From assembly GCA_964452915.1 (NCBI GenBank), contig CAYVNW010000010.1, positions 1 through 64,000 of the forward strand: a stretch of DNA of 64,000 nt, written 5' to 3'. This DNA is from Colivivens sp964452915 (GTDB lineage Bacteria > Bacteroidota > Bacteroidia > Bacteroidales > Bacteroidaceae). Below are positions 61,926-64,000 of this stretch, in pieces. The notes under the pieces are model-generated. The model saw nothing but the letters and a program-made list of their open reading frames with translations, searched no databases and had not been told where the DNA came from. The stretch's first letter is position 1. Every line of letters starts with the position of its first letter. The position numbers and the translations under genes are program-made.

Positions 61926-63146
61926 TCATCTCTCCAACGCCTCTACCCGCTCCTTCAAAGTTGGATGAGAGTACTCCACAAATACTACAGCCGGATGAGG
62001 AGTCAGGTTGGCAAGGCTTTTCGCCGACATCTTCTTAAGCGCAGACGACTCACTGAGCCCTACCCCGTGTTCATATGCGAACTGGTCTGCCTCACGCTCG
62101 TTCTTTCTCGACGACAGGTTGCCTATAATGCCAAGTAATTCACTGAGCGGCGTGTATATAATAGAGAAGATCACCAAATTCACATAGAACGATGGCTCTC
62201 TACAGCCTGCAGCCTCAGCTATATCAGGGCTGTCAATGACCAAACCAAACAAATAGAATACGGCAAGGGATATCAATAGCGATACAAGTATAGACTTGAT
62301 AATGTGATGGTGTTTGTAATGTCCTATCTCATGCGCCAGTACACCCACTATCTCGTCTGTAGTAAGTTGGTCCATAAGCGTGTCATATAGCACAATGCGC
62401 TTGTTTCTCCCAAACCCGGTAAAATAGGCATTCGAATGCGTTGTGCGTTTGGATCCGTCAATTACATATATATTCTTCAACTTGAATCCAACCTTATCAG
62501 CAAACGTCTCTATCGCGTCACGCAACTCTCCGGCAGGTAATGGCTTCTGCTTATTAAATATAGGGACAAGCAGCGTAGAATAAAAATACTGTACAACCAG
62601 CGTGATCATAGATGTCACGGCCCATGCAATGAGCCAAAAGTATTGCGGTGTCAAAGTATATATCCATACTATAATAGCCAGCAATCCGCCACCCAATACA
62701 ATACTCAGAGCTAATCCTTTCAATGTATCCACTACATATAACTTAGGAGTGACCTTGTTGAATCCGAACCTTTCTTCAATCACAAATGTTCCGTAAATAT
62801 TAAAAGGCAACGATACCACCCATCCTATACAACCGATAATGGCGAAAAAGAGCAGCGTGCGCAATATTTCCGAACCAGTCAGAGAGCGCACAATACCATC
62901 AAACAAAGCATAACCTCCAAATGCAAACAAAGCCAACTGGACAAGAGTGTCAATTAACGAAGCCAGTAACGATGTCCTTTTATTAATTCTGAAATAAGCC
63001 TGCTGCTTTGCATAACGGTCTTTATCATACAATCCATCCAAAATCTTAGGTATCGGATTCTTAGATGCCTTTATGTTCAAAACATCCAGTATCAACCCAT
63101 ATATGTAGTCCGCTATCTCAATGATGATGATTATCCAATACAGCAT
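61926..63146 (-). CDS. M48 family (Ste24-like) membrane metallopeptidase
   Basis: 406 residues. Zinc site HEIGHYKHH with the third ligand in NEREADQFAYEHG. Several transmembrane segments before the active site (about 60-85, 95-118, 145-200) and another pair after it, as in Ste24/CAAX prenyl proteases. In bacteria it probably degrades misfolded membrane proteins. Full length. Confidence 0.92.
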   Translation of the reverse strand: MLYWIIIIIEIADYIYGLILDVLNIKASKNPIPKILDGLYDKDRYAKQQAYFRINKRTSLLASLIDTLVQLALFAFGGYALFDGIVRSLTGSEILRTLLFFAIIGCIGWVVSLPFNIYGTFVIEERFGFNKVTPKLYVVDTLKGLALSIVLGGGLLAIIVWIYTLTPQYFWLIAWAVTSMITLVVQYFYSTLLVPIFNKQKPLPAGELRDAIETFADKVGFKLKNIYVIDGSKRTTHSNAYFTGFGRNKRIVLYDTLMDQLTTDEIVGVLAHEIGHYKHHHIIKSILVSLLISLAVFYLFGLVIDSPDIAEAAGCREPSFYVNLVIFSIIYTPLSELLGIIGNLSSRKNEREADQFAYEHGVGLSESSALKKMSAKSLANLTPHPAVVFVEYSHPTLKERVEALER

Positions 63147-63263
63147 TTCTTTTTTATCTTTTATAATGACGACGCGAGAAGCATCGGAATGACATTAAAG
63201 TACTATTTACAGTTCGAAACAAAAATATCAAGCACAAAGTTACGACTTTTTTCAAGAAAAGCC

Positions 63264-63294
63264 ATTGTCATTCTAAAAAAACTTCTTACCTTTG
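63264..63294 (+). promoter_or_regulatory. tRNA-Lys promoter
   Basis: ATTG (63264-63267), 19 bp, TACCTTTG (63287-63294). A leader of about 65 nt precedes the tRNA and would be removed by RNase P. Confidence 0.7.
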
Positions 63295-63362
63295 CAACCG
63301 CTTAAGGGAAAGAGTGGGAAGAACGCAGCAAAAGCGCCATTCGCCCCAAGCTTTAGAGGTTA

Positions 63363-63435
63363 GACTCGTTAGCTCAGTTGGTAGAGCATCACACTTTTAA
63401 TGTGGGGGTCTTGGGTTCGAGCCCCAAACGGGTCA
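63363..63435 (+). tRNA. tRNA-Lys (anticodon UUU)
   Basis: 73 nt. Acceptor GACTCGT/ACGGGTC (one G-U), D-arm AGCTCAGTTGGTAGAGCA, anticodon loop CTTTTAA with TTT, T-arm with GGTTCGAGCC and discriminator A. CCA not encoded. Confidence 0.96.
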
Positions 63436-63440
63436 CTAAA

Positions 63441-63480
63441 AGAGCCGACACTGCACTTGCAATGGCGGCTCTTTCTTCTT
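63441..63480 (+). terminator. Terminator after tRNA-Lys
   Basis: AGAGCCG (63441-63447) pairs with CGGCTCT (63466-63472), followed by a T-rich run. Confidence 0.8.
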
Positions 63481-63586
63481 ATATTGTTCCTATTGAGATT
63501 GAGTTCGTTTTACAACTTGCTTCTTAATTCCTTTGTCTGACTCTTGTTGTCTGCCATGCAGTTCAACGATGTTGCTAATCTTCATT

Positions 63587-63985
63587 TTATTTGCTCAATC
63601 CCTTTAGTACTTCCATAGATAGTTCTGCCTTGTCAGCTGGCACAAAGATGTGGTCGTGGTAGTATGCCGCAACCACATTGGCACTAATGCCATGCTTGGC
63701 AAGTACTGTTGAGAATGCAGCCGTAAGACCTACTGCGTCGAGGGAAGAATGAACGTGCAAGGAGATTAGACGAAATACAGACTCGTAATGAATGTTATTG
63801 GCATCGGCAGTCTTGCGGTCGATAACCAATGTAACACCTTCGTCCTCTTGAAACACGGAGATAGGATTAAATCTTGCAATATCTTCCCAACCAAGTTTGC
63901 CGAAAGAGGTAAATACATACTCATTCAGCTTCAATATCGGCTCCATTGATTGAAGCAAAGTCTGTAAATCTGTTATTCCTACCAT
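63587..63985 (-). CDS. ACT-domain protein
   Basis: 132 residues, complete. It resembles the two-part ACT_3/ACT_7 small proteins: FTSFGKLGWED then EGVTLVIDR in the first half, and LHVHSSLDAVGLTAAFSTVLAKHGISANVVAAYYHDHIFVP in the second. These are presumed amino-acid-binding regulators without enzyme domains. No operon partner in view. Confidence 0.85.
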   Translation of the reverse strand: MVGITDLQTLLQSMEPILKLNEYVFTSFGKLGWEDIARFNPISVFQEDEGVTLVIDRKTADANNIHYESVFRLISLHVHSSLDAVGLTAAFSTVLAKHGISANVVAAYYHDHIFVPADKAELSMEVLKGLSK

Positions 63986-64000
63986 TGTTATCTGATAAAG

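Overview
The window is bacterial chromosome from a member of the Bacteroidota, order Bacteroidales, probably Prevotellaceae; the genus is my inference. Promoters repeatedly follow the Bacteroidota form TTTG-N19/20-TAnnTTTG. There are TonB-dependent receptors, lipoproteins with Asp-rich surface-export signals, a FeoA-FeoB fusion, a BspA-type leucine-rich-repeat protein with a dockerin-like tail, an Hc1-type histone-like protein and a tmRNA tag ending in ALAA.

Region 1 (1-6500) is a scrambled accessory region. It holds two intact DUF4143-type ATPase genes, a fragment that looks like a third, a truncated AAA-ATPase-like/PD-(D/E)XK gene, a chimeric ORF joining a radical-SAM N-terminus to a PD-(D/E)XK C-terminus, and repeats. 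Two near-identical promoter cassettes start at a 7-bp hairpin and run into different terminators, so they may encode small RNAs. Short dyads, some at 33-bp period, lie upstream of the ATPase genes. The tmRNA gene ssrA (6619-7014, minus) closes the region.

Region 2 (7166-30037, minus) is a corrinoid uptake and anaerobic cobalamin synthesis locus headed by a consensus promoter and a cobalamin riboswitch. Transcription order: TonB receptor, CbiK-like lipoprotein chelatase, substrate-binding lipoprotein, PduO-type adenosyltransferase, second TonB receptor, CbiH-CbiC, a frameshifted LRR gene with its own promoter, CbiE-CbiT, CbiG-CbiF, CbiJ-CbiD, BtuC-like permease, CbiA in two overlapping ORFs, then CobU, CobT, CobS, CobQ, CobD and CbiB behind another promoter. 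CbiL, a transporter ATPase and BluB are not in the window.

Region 3 (30200-48300, plus) starts with a TlpA-like protein, a small surface lipoprotein, a GH51 arabinofuranosidase and an RluA-type pseudouridine synthase, then FeoAB with its Cys-rich partner, a RidA-like protein, a membrane-anchored unknown, RsmG and an MBL-fold hydrolase. It continues with a sigma-54 activator, LptE, SecG, a zinc-ribbon/FHA protein, two AraC-type regulators and NhaA. A 570-bp gap (48286-48855) with strong palindromes and short direct repeats follows, then a CyuA/YhaM-family gene and a glycosyltransferase.

Region 4 (51237-63146, minus) has a DegT-family aminotransferase, an 898-residue macroglobulin-like exported protein, an Hc1-like protein and a polyamine cluster (arginine decarboxylase-like, SpeE, SpeB, carboxyspermidine dehydrogenase, carboxyspermidine decarboxylase). 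A hot-dog thioesterase and an M48 protease come next. tRNA-Lys(UUU) and an ACT-domain gene end the window.
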